From: Paracoccaceae bacterium
Lineage (GTDB): Bacteria > Pseudomonadota > Alphaproteobacteria > Rhodobacterales > Rhodobacteraceae
Direction of reading: 5' to 3'
NCBI GenBank assembly: GCA_947476475.1
Contig: CANJQT010000002.1
Coordinates: 34,756-98,755, forward strand
Length of the DNA stretch: 64,000 bases
Every line of letters begins with the position of its first letter. The first letter of the stretch is position 1. The position numbers were made by a program, and so were the translations under genes. Under the pieces are notes generated by a model that was given only the letters and a program-made list of their open reading frames with translations, made no database searches and was not told the DNA's origin. Below, in pieces: positions 20,702-32,574 of this stretch.

Positions 20702-21484
20702 CTATGCCGCCTGCAGCGTGATGCCGCGGATTTCTGCCACCGCCGCAAGGGTTGCGATGAACTCTTTCGAGGTGCGCAGCCAATCGGCCTTTTCGCGCGC
20801 CGTCAGCAATGCCGCCTTCACCGCTGCAAAGGGCAGAACCTCGCCGCGCGCACGCGCATCCAGCCGGATGATATGCAGCCCATAGCGTGACTGCACCAGA
20901 TCAGGGTTGATCTGACCTTCATGCATCGTTGCAAGCGCTGCCTCGAACTCTGCGACGGTATCACCCGCCGAGATTTGTCCAAGCCGACCGCCATTAGCCT
21001 TTGACGAGCAGGCCGAATGATCGCGGGCAAGCTGATCGAACCGCTGCGGATTGGCCAGTAGCTCGGCCAGGACCGCCTGCGCGCGGTGATGGGCCTCATG
21101 GGCGTCCTCTGTTGGCGGGATCAGGATATGCGCTGCCTCATAAAGTGATGGCGCACGGAACCGGTCAGGATGCGCAAGGTAGAAGGCCTCCAGATCAGCC
21201 TCGCTGGGCGCCGTGGGCTGCACAGACAGATCAAGCAGTTGACGGATCAGCGCTTCGTCTTCGGTCTCCAACTGGCCCGGCAGGGTTTCGGTCGGAGCGG
21301 GGGTCAGTCCGCGCCGACGAGCCTCTTGCAGCAGCAAGGCCCGCACCGCCAGCGCCCGCGCTGCCGCTTTCCACGCCAAACCCGGTTTGCCTTGCGGCGC
21401 AGGATGGTTTTGCGCCTCGGCGGCGATTCGTTCGGCTGCGATGATTTCGCCATTCACACATACTTCGGGAAGCAGGGGGGTCAT
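20702..21484 (-). CDS. Parvulin-type peptidylprolyl isomerase in the nar cluster
   Basis: Rotamase-like segment (EAAHILIPPTEDAHEAHHRAQAVLAELLANPQRFDQLARDHSACSSKANGGRLGQISAGDTVAEFEAAL). Confidence 0.88.
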   Translation of the reverse strand: MTPLLPEVCVNGEIIAAERIAAEAQNHPAPQGKPGLAWKAAARALAVRALLLQEARRRGLTPAPTETLPGQLETEDEALIRQLLDLSVQPTAPSEADLEAFYLAHPDRFRAPSLYEAAHILIPPTEDAHEAHHRAQAVLAELLANPQRFDQLARDHSACSSKANGGRLGQISAGDTVAEFEAALATMHEGQINPDLVQSRYGLHIIRLDARARGEVLPFAAVKAALLTAREKADWLRTSKEFIATLAAVAEIRGITLQAA

Positions 21485-21487
21485 GAT

Positions 21488-22180
21488 CTACTCCGCCGGT
21501 GTGTTGCGTTTGCGGGTGCGCACGATCTGATAACCCGGGCGCCAAAGATAGCGCACTGGGGCCGAAACGATGTGAACAAGGCGCGTGAAGGGGAACAGAA
21601 GGAAGATCGTCAGGCCAAGGAAGATATGCGTCTTGAAGATCCAACTTGCGCCGGCGATCTGATCTGCGGCCCCCGCCTGAAAGGTAAGGATGCCCTGCGC
21701 CCAGGCCATGAATGTCGTCATCTCATGGCCGTCAAGGTGCTGAAGTGACACGTAAATCGTGCCCAACCCTAGCAATAGCTGCGCCATCAGCAGGGCCAGG
21801 ATACCCGTATCGGCAACCGTCGAATGCGCCCGGATGCGCGGATCGTTCAGCCGACGGTTCAGCAGGATGATACCGCCCAGCAGCGCCATAAGACCGGCAA
21901 TTCCGCCCGCCACCACGGCCAGGATCTGCTTTGCGCTATGGCTGATGCCCAGTGCATCGAACACCCAGATCGGCGTCAAAAGCCCCACGAAATGCCCGGC
22001 GAAAATCACCAGAACCCCAACATGGAACAGCACCGAGCCAATGACGAACTGCCGCTTTCGCAGAAGCTGGCTCGACTTTGATTTCCAAGTGAACGGGTCA
22101 CGGTCATAGCGGGCGATCGACGCGATGATCATCACCGAAATGGCGATATAGGGGTAAATCCCGAAGATGAAATTGTGCAT
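21488..22180 (-). CDS. narI: Respiratory nitrate reductase gamma subunit
   Basis: NarI sequence, conserved heme-ligand His region; start MHNFIFGIYPY. Confidence 0.95.
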   Translation of the reverse strand: MHNFIFGIYPYIAISVMIIASIARYDRDPFTWKSKSSQLLRKRQFVIGSVLFHVGVLVIFAGHFVGLLTPIWVFDALGISHSAKQILAVVAGGIAGLMALLGGIILLNRRLNDPRIRAHSTVADTGILALLMAQLLLGLGTIYVSLQHLDGHEMTTFMAWAQGILTFQAGAADQIAGASWIFKTHIFLGLTIFLLFPFTRLVHIVSAPVRYLWRPGYQIVRTRKRNTPAE

Positions 22181-22190
22181 GGCTGTCTCC

Positions 22191-22882
22191 TTATCGGGTC
22201 GCTGCGGCCGCGTGGGCGGGGATGTCCATCTTTGCCAGAATGTCGCGGCTGATGGGGCAACCGGCATTTGGGTCCGGGCCGAAGGTCACCATCGCTTCGT
22301 TCCAGACAGCGTCCAAGGCTTCAAGATCTTCGGGGTTGTCCACCGCCTCGGCCAACAGAACCAACGCTTCGGCGCTGTCTGCTGGGGCTTCGGCCAGAGC
22401 CACCAACGCCTCAAGGACGGCAGCGTAATGGCTTTCGCGGCGGGTCAGGCGGTCGGCCAACGCCACAAGAATCGGCCCCGCGTCCGACAGGATCGACTGC
22501 GCTTCGGCAAGGGCCTGCGTTGACAGATACTCCAGCAACACTGGCAGGTGATCGGGAAGTTCTGCCCCGGTCAGATCAAATCCCGCCTCACGGTAGGTTT
22601 CCAGAAGACTGACCATCGCGCCGCCACGGTCCCGGCTTTCGCCGTGCAGATGCTCGAAAAGGCACAGTGACAGGCTGCGGGAACGATCAAACAGCAGGAC
22701 ATAGTCCTCCTGCAGATCGTAGATGTCTTTCTCAGACAGAACGCGCAGCAGCGGTTCCAGCGCGGCCATCCGTCGGGGACCCAGCAGGCCCTCCTTCAAA
22801 AGGGCCTGCCGGATCTCTGGAATCGCGGCCTGCAAATCCGCGCTTGGGTAGGTCAGCAGGATCGAAAGGGCCTTGAAGCTGA

Positions 22883-22886
<4 letters not shown>
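22191..22886 (-). CDS. narJ: Nitrate reductase chaperone (delta subunit)
   Basis: NarJ sequence (LSLCLFEHLHGESRDRGGAMVSLLETYREAGF). Confidence 0.93.
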
Positions 22887-24402
<1,516 letters not shown>

Positions 24403-24406
<4 letters not shown>

Positions 24407-27400
24407 TCCGCTGCCTCCACTTTTGCTGGCTGATCCAGCCAGTCCACCTTGTTCATCTTGCGCACGATCACGAATTCATCGCGGTTCGACCCGACCGTGC
24501 CATAGTAGTTGAAGCCGTAGCTCAGCTGCGCATAGCCGCCGATCATATGCGTGGGCTTCAACGTGGTGCGGGTGACGGAATTGTGGATGCCGCCGCGATG
24601 GCCGGTGATCTGGCTTCCGGGGGTATTCACGATCTTTTCTTGCGCATGATACATGAAGAGGGTGCCCTCTTTCATCCGCTGGCTGACCACCGCACGAGCC
24701 GTGAGAACACCGTTCGAATTCCACACCTCGACCCAGTCGTTGTCGACCAGACCAGCCTTGCGGGCGTCGACCTCGGACAGCCAGACACAGGGGCCGCCGC
24801 GATTGAGCGTCAGCATGAGCAGGTTGTCGGAGTAGGTCGAATGGATGCCCCATTTCTGGTGCGGCGTGATGAAGTTAAGGATCACATGCTTTTCGCCCGC
24901 AGCCAGCGATTTCGTCGCATCCGCGCCAGTGGTTTTCAAGTCGACCGGCGGGCGCCAGGTCACAAACCCCTCGCCAAAGGCCAGCATCCATTTGTGATCC
25001 TGATAAAGCTGCTGGCGACCGGAAACCGTGCGCCACGGGATCAGCTCATGAACGTTGGTCCAGCCGGCGTTATAGCAGACATCCTCTGATTCAATTCCCG
25101 ACCATGTGGGCGAAGAAATGATCTTGCGCGGCTGGGCGGCGATATCGCGGAAGCGGATCTTTTCGTCTTCCTTCACTTCGGCCAGGTGCCGGTGGCTGAT
25201 GCCTGTGTTCTTCGACAATGCATCCCAGGCCCTTACCGCTACTTCACCGTTGGTTTCCGGTGCGAGCATCAGGATCACTTCGCAGGCGTCGATGGCGCTT
25301 TCGATCTTGGCCAGACCCTTGGATGCGCCGTCTTCGGTCACCACGCCATTCAGCGCCTTCAGGTGATGCACCTCGGTCTTGGTGTCCCAGGAGATACCCT
25401 TACCGCCGTTGCCGACCTTGTCCATCAGCGGTCCAAGCGACGTGAAGCGTTTGTAGATATTTGGATAATCTCGTTCCACGGCGATATAGGCCGGGGCGGT
25501 TTTGCCCGGGATCAGATCGCATTCCCCTGCCTTCCAATCCAGTACCTGTGCCTGCGCCAATTCCGAAGGCGTGTCGTGGTGCAGCGGCAATTGGACGATA
25601 TCGGTTTCCACACCCAGATAGCCCGGAACGATTTCGGAAACCTTCTTGGCGATGGATTTGAAAATCTCCCAATCGGTCTTGCTCTCGTATGCCGGGTCCA
25701 CCGCCGCTTGCAGCGGGTGAATGAACGGATGCATGTCTGACGTGTTCATGTCGTCCTTTTCATACCAACTGGCAGTTGGCAGAACGATGTCGGAATAGAC
25801 CGCAGTGGTGGACATGCGGAAGTCGATCGTGACCAGCAGGTCAAGTTTACCTTCCGGCGCCTTGTCGTGCCATTTGGCCTCGACCGGTTTGACGCGGCCC
25901 TCCTGACCCAGATCCTTGCCCTGAACCCCGTGATCGGTGCCTAGAAGGTGCTTCAGGAAATACTCATGCCCCTTGCCCGACGACCCCAGCAGGTTTGACC
26001 GCCACACAAACAGGTTGCGCGGCCAGTTTTCCGGCGCGTCCGGGTCTTCGCACGACATTTGCAGCGAACCGGATTTCAGGTTTTCTGCTACATAGGCCGG
26101 GATGTCCTTGCCCGCTGCCTTGGCGGCTTTGGCCACCTCCAGCGGGTTGGTCTTCAACTGCGGTGCAGAAGGCAGCCAGCCCATGCGCTCGGCCTGAATG
26201 TTGTAGTCGATCAGCGAAAGGTCTTTCCAGTTCCCCGCCGGTGCCGTGGGCGACAGGATTTCCGCCGCCGTCACGGTTTCATAACGCCACTGGTCGGTGT
26301 GGGCATACCATGCGCTGGTTGAATTCATGTGGCGCGGCGGGCGCGCCCAGTCCAGCGCGAAGGCCAAGGGCGCCCAACCGGTCTGGGGCCGCAGCTTTTC
26401 CTGACCGACATAGTGCGCCCAGCCGCCGCCCGACTGGCCGACGCAACCGCACATCACCAGCATGTTGATCACGGCGCGGTAGTTCATGTCCATGTGATAC
26501 CAGTGGTTCATCGCCGCCCCGATGATCACCATGGATTTGCCGTTGGTCTTTTCGGCGTTCGACGCAAACTCGCGGGCGACATGGATGATCTTGTCGCGCG
26601 CCACTCCGGTGATTTTTTCTGCCCAAGCCGGGGTGAAAGGCACATCGGCGTCATAGGATGTCGCCACATGTGCGCCACCAAGTCCGCGATCAAGCGAGTA
26701 GTTCGCGCACATCAGGTCGAACACGGTCGCGACATAGGCGGTTTCGCCATTGGCCAGAGTGATCTCTTTGACGGGCACATTGCGGGTCAGCACTTCGGGA
26801 TGGCTGCACAGCTCAAAGCCATTTGTGGCCTGACCGCCGAAGTATGGGAAATCAACGCCCACCACCGCATCGCGGTCTTCCTCAAGGATATGGCTAAGCC
26901 GCAGCTTGACGTCGGCCCCTTCGGCCTTCTGTTCAAGGTTCCACTTGCCGTGTTCGCCCCAGCGGAAACCGATGGATCCATTGGGAACCACAATCTTGCC
27001 CGAAGCCTCGTCAAAGCTGACGGTCTTCCATTCCGGGTTGTTGGCTTGCCCCAACCCGCCATCGAAGTCTGATGCGCGCAACTGGCGACCGGGAACGTAG
27101 CTTTCGCCCTTCTTCTCCAACTGCACCAGCATCGGCATGTCGGAATAGCGGCGAACGTAGTCTTCGAAATATTCGGCCTGCCGGTCCAGATGGAACTCGC
27201 GCAGGATCACATGGCCAAAGGCCATGCCCAGTGCCGCATCAGTGCCTTGCTTGGCGTTCAGCCAGATGTCGCCGAACTTGGCGGCTTCTGAATAATCCGG
27301 GCAGATCACGGCGGATTTGGTGCCGCGATAGCGGGCTTCGGTGTAGAAGTGCGCGTCGGGCGTACGGGTCTGCGGCACGTTCGATCCCCAAAGGATCAGG

Positions 27401-28146
27401 AAACCGGCATTGTACCAGTCAGCGCTTTCCGGCACGTCGGTCTGTTCGCCCCAGGTCTGGGGTGACGCGGGCGGCAGGTCGCAATACCAGTCGTAGAAGG
27501 ACATGCAGGTGCCACCCAAAAGGCTCAGATAGCGTGACCCGGCTGCGTAGCTGACCATCGACATGGCGGGAATGGGTGAAAAGCCGAAGACACGGTCAGG
27601 GCCATAGGTCTTGGCCGTGTAAGCGTTGGCAGCGGCGGTGATTTCAGTCGCTTCTTCCCAGGACGCGCGCACAAAGCCGCCTCTGCCGCGTTTCTTGACA
27701 TATTCCGCCCGCAAGATCGGATCGGCCTGAATTTTGGTCCAAGCCTCAATCGGCCCAAGGGTTTCGCGCATTTTGCGCCAGATCTTCATCAGTCGCGCGC
27801 GCACCAGCGGGGTTTTCACCCGGTTGGCCGAGTAAAGATACCAGCTGTAGCTTGCCCCACGCGCACAACCGCGCGGTTCATGGTTGGGCAGATCAGGCCG
27901 TGTGCGCGGATAGTCGGTTTGCTGGGTTTCCCAGGTCACGATCCCGGATTTGACATAGATCTTCCATGAACAGGATCCGGTACAGTTCACTCCATGTGTC
28001 GAGCGCACGATTTTGTCATGGCGCCAGCGGTTGCGGTATGTGTCTTCCCAATCACGGCTTTCCGTGGTGGTCTGTCCATGGCCGCCCGCGAAGGTGTCCT
28101 TGCGCTGCGTGGTGAAGAAGTTGAGACGATCAAGCAGGTGGCTCAT
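24403..28146 (-). CDS. narG: Respiratory nitrate reductase alpha subunit
   Basis: NarG sequence (HGVNCTGSCSWKIYVKSGIVTWETQQTDYP; NNWVEV-type C-terminus); start MSHLLDRLNFFTTQ. Confidence 0.97.
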
Positions 28147-28208
28147 CGCGGGCTCCGTGGGTTGGGTGTTGGTTCGGAGGCGGGGCCGCGACGGGCCCCG
28201 CCGCAATA

Positions 28209-29588
28209 TCAGCAGGGGTTGGCCGCGCCCTTGCGGGCGTACATCAGCCAGTTCAGCGCCACGTTGAAGGCGAAGAACACGGCCAGGCCGTAGAAGATCG
28301 GGCTCGCGCCTGTGGTTGCGACACCGTCGGCATTCTTGGCGAAGGCCCAGGCAAACATCATGCCGAACAGGAAGGGCCCATAGGCGGCGATGGCGGCGGT
28401 GAAACCGATCACGCCACTGGCCTGGCGGGGTTCAAACAGCATGGGCATTTGCTTGAATGTCGACGCATTGCCGACACCCGCAAAGAAGAACAGCCCCAGC
28501 ATCGCCCACACGAACATCGGGAAGGCGTCCAGCGAAGTCGGCGTCACGTTCATAGTTACCAGAATGGCGCAGGCAAGCATGCCGATCCCGGCATAATGCG
28601 TCACCCGGGCGCCACCCAGCTTGTCGGACAAGGGACCAGCGGCGACACGCGCGGCCGAACCGACCAGCGGGCCATAGAAGGCCCAGGCCAGCGGATCAGG
28701 CGCACCCTCAAAGCCGCCGAAGATGTTCTTGATCAGCAGCGGAAAGGTTGCCGACAGGCCCGAAAACGCGCCGAAAGTCATGATGTAGAGCGAAGTCATT
28801 GCCCAAGTGTGGCGTGACCCGAAGATGTCGAATTGCTGCGCGAAGTTCGCCTTGACCGGGATAGACTTAAGCAAAAGCCAGGCCGAAATGCCGAACACCA
28901 CAACGAAGGGGATCATCACCAGTGGCGCGTTTTGCAGAAAAACCTGGCTGACGACTTCGCCCTTGGTCAGGGTCTGCGATCCACCGATCCAGGTTGCCCC
29001 ACCCATCAGGCCAAAACCGATGATCCAGGGTGTGACGAATTGCACGATCGACACGCCGAAGTTGCCGATCCCGGCCTGAATGGCCAGTGCGGTGCCTTGC
29101 AGGCGCTTTGGAAAGAACATCGAGGTCGATGGCATGAAGCTGGAAAAGTTGCCGCCGCCCAGACCGGCAAGAAAGGCCCAGACCATCAACAGCCAGAATG
29201 GCGTCGCCGGGTTTTGTACCGCGTAGAACCAGCCAACCAGCGGGATCAGTAGCGAAAGCGTGGACAGGCTGACGACATGGCGGGTGCCATACATTGGCGT
29301 CAGGAACATGTGGATCAGTCGAAGCGAGCCACCGGCAAGGCCGGGCATTGCGGCCAGCCAGAACAGTTGCGAGGGCGTGAATTGAAAACCGATCTGCGGC
29401 AGGCGCACCACAAGTGCTGACACCATGAACCAGACGATAAATGCCATGGTCAGGTTCAGCGTGGTGATGGTCAGGGTGGTCCAGGCCCGGCCCGCGCCAC
29501 CACTTGCCCAGAAGGCTTGGTTCTCGGGCTCCCATTTTTGCAGCCAGGTGCCCGAGGGCGCGGTCGAGGAGGAGCTGTTCGTGCTCAT
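28209..29588 (-). CDS. narK: Nitrate/nitrite MFS transporter (NarK family)
   Basis: MFS with NarK motif (GLGGGNFSSFMPSTSMFFPKRLQGTALAIQAGIGNFGVSIVQ). Confidence 0.92.
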   Translation of the reverse strand: MSTNSSSSTAPSGTWLQKWEPENQAFWASGGAGRAWTTLTITTLNLTMAFIVWFMVSALVVRLPQIGFQFTPSQLFWLAAMPGLAGGSLRLIHMFLTPMYGTRHVVSLSTLSLLIPLVGWFYAVQNPATPFWLLMVWAFLAGLGGGNFSSFMPSTSMFFPKRLQGTALAIQAGIGNFGVSIVQFVTPWIIGFGLMGGATWIGGSQTLTKGEVVSQVFLQNAPLVMIPFVVVFGISAWLLLKSIPVKANFAQQFDIFGSRHTWAMTSLYIMTFGAFSGLSATFPLLIKNIFGGFEGAPDPLAWAFYGPLVGSAARVAAGPLSDKLGGARVTHYAGIGMLACAILVTMNVTPTSLDAFPMFVWAMLGLFFFAGVGNASTFKQMPMLFEPRQASGVIGFTAAIAAYGPFLFGMMFAWAFAKNADGVATTGASPIFYGLAVFFAFNVALNWLMYARKGAANPC

Positions 29589-29681
29589 GTCATTGCCTTT
29601 CCATACGGTTCGGACCTGCGGCATTTGGCCATGTCCGTTTGTGTCCGGCGGCGGGCGTGCCGCCGGAGTGAGGGCGTCAGG

Positions 29682-31019
29682 TCAGCCGCGCGGCATCGCG
29701 GTTGTGCGGGGGTCGTGGATCTCTTGCATCTCGGGCAGGTTCGGCAACTGATCGAGTGCCGCGCCATGGACTGCACGCTCCATCCTGCGGATCGAGACAT
29801 GCATCCAGACTATTGCGATGGCGACAAGCAGGAACAGCAGCATGAAACAGCTGGTGTAGATGCCGGTCATGTCCAGTACCTGGCCAAAGACGATGGGCAG
29901 GATGAAGCCGCCCAAGCCGCCGATCATTCCGACAAGGCCGCCCACCGAACCAACGTGATTGGGATAGTAGACAGGGATGTGCTTGAACACCGCCGCTTTG
30001 CCAAGGCTCATGAAAAAGCCCAAGGCGAACAATGTCACGACGAACGGCCATTGCCCCATCGATAGCGCGAAGGTGATCGGGCCACCTTTGGTGATGACGG
30101 TGTATTCGGTCGGGGGATAAGACAGAAGGAATAGAAGGATAAGTGACGCACCGAACGTCCAGTACATGACCGATCGTGCACCAAAGCGATCCGACAGGTG
30201 CCCGCCATAGGCGCGGAACAAACTCGCCGAAAGCGAAAAGGCAGCCGCAGACATGCCCGCCGTTTTCACATCAACGCCGTAAACGTCGATCAGATAATGC
30301 GGCATCCACAGCGCCAGCGCCACGAAGGCCCCGAAGACGAAGAAGTAATACAGCGAAAACCGCCAGACCTGCAGCTTCTTCAGCGGCGCGAACTGTTCGG
30401 CCAGGCTGGGCGACTTGACGCCAGAGGCACGGCGCGACACCAGTTCCGGGTCGTCTTTCGCAAAAAGATAGAAAAGTACACCCATCGCCATAAGCCCGAC
30501 AGCCCAAGTCTGTGCGACGGCATGCCAGCCATAGAGCACCATGACGTAGGGGGCTACGAACTTCGTCACTGCCGCACCCACATTGCCCGCGCCGAAAACC
30601 CCCAGTGCCGTGCCTTGCTTGCCTGCGCCATACCAGCGCGAAACATAAGCGACGCCAATGATGAAGGATCCACCCGCAAGCCCGACCCCAAGCGCGGCCA
30701 CTAGGTACATCTCGTATGTATGCGCCCAAGTCAGCGCCCAGGTCGCCATGCCCGCCAGGATCATCTGCGCGCCGAACACCAGTCGGCCGCCGTATTTTTC
30801 TGTCCAGACCCCCAGAAACAACCGAGTGAGAGAGCCGGTCAGGATCGGGGTGGCCACCAGAAGGCCAAACTGAAATTCGCTCAGCGACAGCTCTTTTTTG
30901 ATGGCCACGCCAATGATGGAAAAGATCGTCCAGACCGCAAAACAGGCCGTAAATGCGATGGTGGAAAGGGCAAGGGCGCGATTCTGATCGGCCTTTGTAA
31001 CCTGGGTGCCTTGTAGCAT
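29682..31019 (-). CDS. Nitrate/nitrite MFS transporter (NarK family, second copy)
   Basis: MFS with motif (GLAGGSFIIGVAYVSRWYGAGKQGTALGVFGAGNVGAAVTKFVAP). Confidence 0.92.
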   Translation of the reverse strand: MLQGTQVTKADQNRALALSTIAFTACFAVWTIFSIIGVAIKKELSLSEFQFGLLVATPILTGSLTRLFLGVWTEKYGGRLVFGAQMILAGMATWALTWAHTYEMYLVAALGVGLAGGSFIIGVAYVSRWYGAGKQGTALGVFGAGNVGAAVTKFVAPYVMVLYGWHAVAQTWAVGLMAMGVLFYLFAKDDPELVSRRASGVKSPSLAEQFAPLKKLQVWRFSLYYFFVFGAFVALALWMPHYLIDVYGVDVKTAGMSAAAFSLSASLFRAYGGHLSDRFGARSVMYWTFGASLILLFLLSYPPTEYTVITKGGPITFALSMGQWPFVVTLFALGFFMSLGKAAVFKHIPVYYPNHVGSVGGLVGMIGGLGGFILPIVFGQVLDMTGIYTSCFMLLFLLVAIAIVWMHVSIRRMERAVHGAALDQLPNLPEMQEIHDPRTTAMPRG

Positions 31020-31087
31020 CTCTATCTCCGCAAACGTCGGGATTTTCCCTCTTGCGGTGACCCAATCCTCTTGGTGATCACGCGGAG

Positions 31088-31101
31088 TTGATCCAGATCA
31101 A
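31088..31101. promoter_or_regulatory. FNR/NarR-type box for the nar operon
   Basis: Perfect TTGAT-CCAG-ATCAA upstream of the narK start at 31019. Confidence 0.85.
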
Positions 31102-31202
31102 ACCCTGCGTTTGCAGGCGCAGCATTCCGACGTGATTTGATTTGCGCCATTCATATGGTTGCCAAATGTCGGCAATTCGCTTGACAAATGCCACGGAATA
31201 AC

Positions 31203-31216
31203 TTGATGATTATCAA
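31203..31216. promoter_or_regulatory. FNR/NarR-type box at the regulator gene
   Basis: Perfect TTGAT-GATT-ATCAA lying inside the longest regulator ORF. Confidence 0.85.
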
Positions 31217-31262
31217 TCAAATGGGTGACATTTCGAACCTTGAATCAGAAGGAAGCGACACA

Positions 31263-32015
31263 GTGCCTAACCGGATTCAAGACGATGTTCGCGCACTCTA
31301 TCTGTTTCGCGACATTGCCGAAGTAACCTTCCAGAGCTTGATGCGAGCCAGTTACGACCAAAGCCTTCCACAGCAGGTAACGCTGATCCGCGAGGGCGCG
31401 CCGGCGGATTTTCTGCATATTGTCGTTGAAGGCATGGTTGAACTGTTTGCCACCTCCAGCGGGCGAGAGGTGACGATGGCTGTCGTGCGCCCGGTGTCCA
31501 CCTTCATTCTGGCTGCCAGTATTCGCGATGCCCCTTACCTGATGTCAGCCCGCACCCTGCAGCGGTCACGGATTCTGCTGATACCGTCGGCCGACCTGCG
31601 TGCAGCTGTGGCAAGCGACTCGCAATTTGCAATGAACGCGATGCAGGAACTGGCGGGGTGCTACCGCAGCATGGTGCGCCACACCAAGAATCTAAAACTG
31701 CGCAATACGCGTGAAAGGATTGCTGCCTATTTGCTGCGGCAATCGCGGCTGTTGGGCGGTGCTGCGGGCTTTAGTCTGCCCGTCGAAAAACGCCTGCTTG
31801 CCTCTTATATGGGGATGACCCCTGAGAACCTGTCACGGGCCCTGAAATCATTGGCGGCTGATGGCTGCAAGATCGACGGCCAAAGGGTGATCATCACCGA
31901 CCGCGCGCGGTTCGAGTCTCTGGCTGAACTCTCGCCAATGCTCGACGGTCCTGATCCGGTTGCAGAACAGGCGGGGGTAAGCCTGCCGCCGCCGATCGCC
32001 GAATTGCAGATCTGA
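31263..32015 (+). CDS. narR: Crp/Fnr family regulator of nitrate respiration (NarR-like)
   Basis: cNMP-binding domain plus HTH (MTPENLSRALKSLAADG); diverges from the nar operon; proposed GTG start at 31263 behind AAGGAAG. Confidence 0.75.
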   Translation: MPNRIQDDVRALYLFRDIAEVTFQSLMRASYDQSLPQQVTLIREGAPADFLHIVVEGMVELFATSSGREVTMAVVRPVSTFILAASIRDAPYLMSARTLQRSRILLIPSADLRAAVASDSQFAMNAMQELAGCYRSMVRHTKNLKLRNTRERIAAYLLRQSRLLGGAAGFSLPVEKRLLASYMGMTPENLSRALKSLAADGCKIDGQRVIITDRARFESLAELSPMLDGPDPVAEQAGVSLPPPIAELQI

Positions 32016-32456
32016 CGTTACCCGTCGCAGATCCGCGCTCGGTCTCGCGCAGATAGGCCCTTGCTTTGCCTATTCGCGCATCCGAACCGACGGGGCGCGG
32101 CGCTCGCGGCGTTCACAGGAAGGGCCTATCGCTGCGGGTATTTGGAGACCGATGTGGGCGACTGTTCAGAAGGCGGATAACCCTGATAAGGACTTAACTT
32201 GTAGTAAGAGGGACAAATTCGGTTATGGGCGTTGAGGGCGGACACCAGACCGCCAAACCGCCTAAATCCAGATCCGAGGCGCCCTCATGAACCGCTTCCC
32301 GGCCCTCGGCACAACCGAGATTGACCGCGTGGCCTGAAGCCAAGGTGAAAGGGAGAGGTCACACCGCAGACGTCAGTTGCTCAACAATGACATGTCACCA
32401 GTGAAAACGGCGCTTCCTTGGACTCCATATGTTTTATTATAGCGGAATCGCATCAA

Positions 32457-32506
32457 TTTATGTGAAATCATCATTTGTTTTGAGTTAATGGCTGTTGGAA
32501 GCTTTT
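32457..32506 (+). promoter_or_regulatory. Conserved promoter element, copy 1 (ABC importer)
   Basis: tttatgtgaaatcatcATTTGTTTTGAGTTAAT-N7-GGAAGCTTTT; aligned without gaps to copies 2 and 3. Confidence 0.75.
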
Positions 32507-32574
32507 CCCATGTCGCAGCCTTGCACGACTTTCACCATGCCGTGCTCGACGCTGTTTTCAAGGGAGCAGATTGC

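Noticed and set aside
32488-32574. ORF-track start of the solute-binding protein
   Set aside because: The ATG at 32488 lies in the conserved promoter element; the Tat-like signal starts at 32575.
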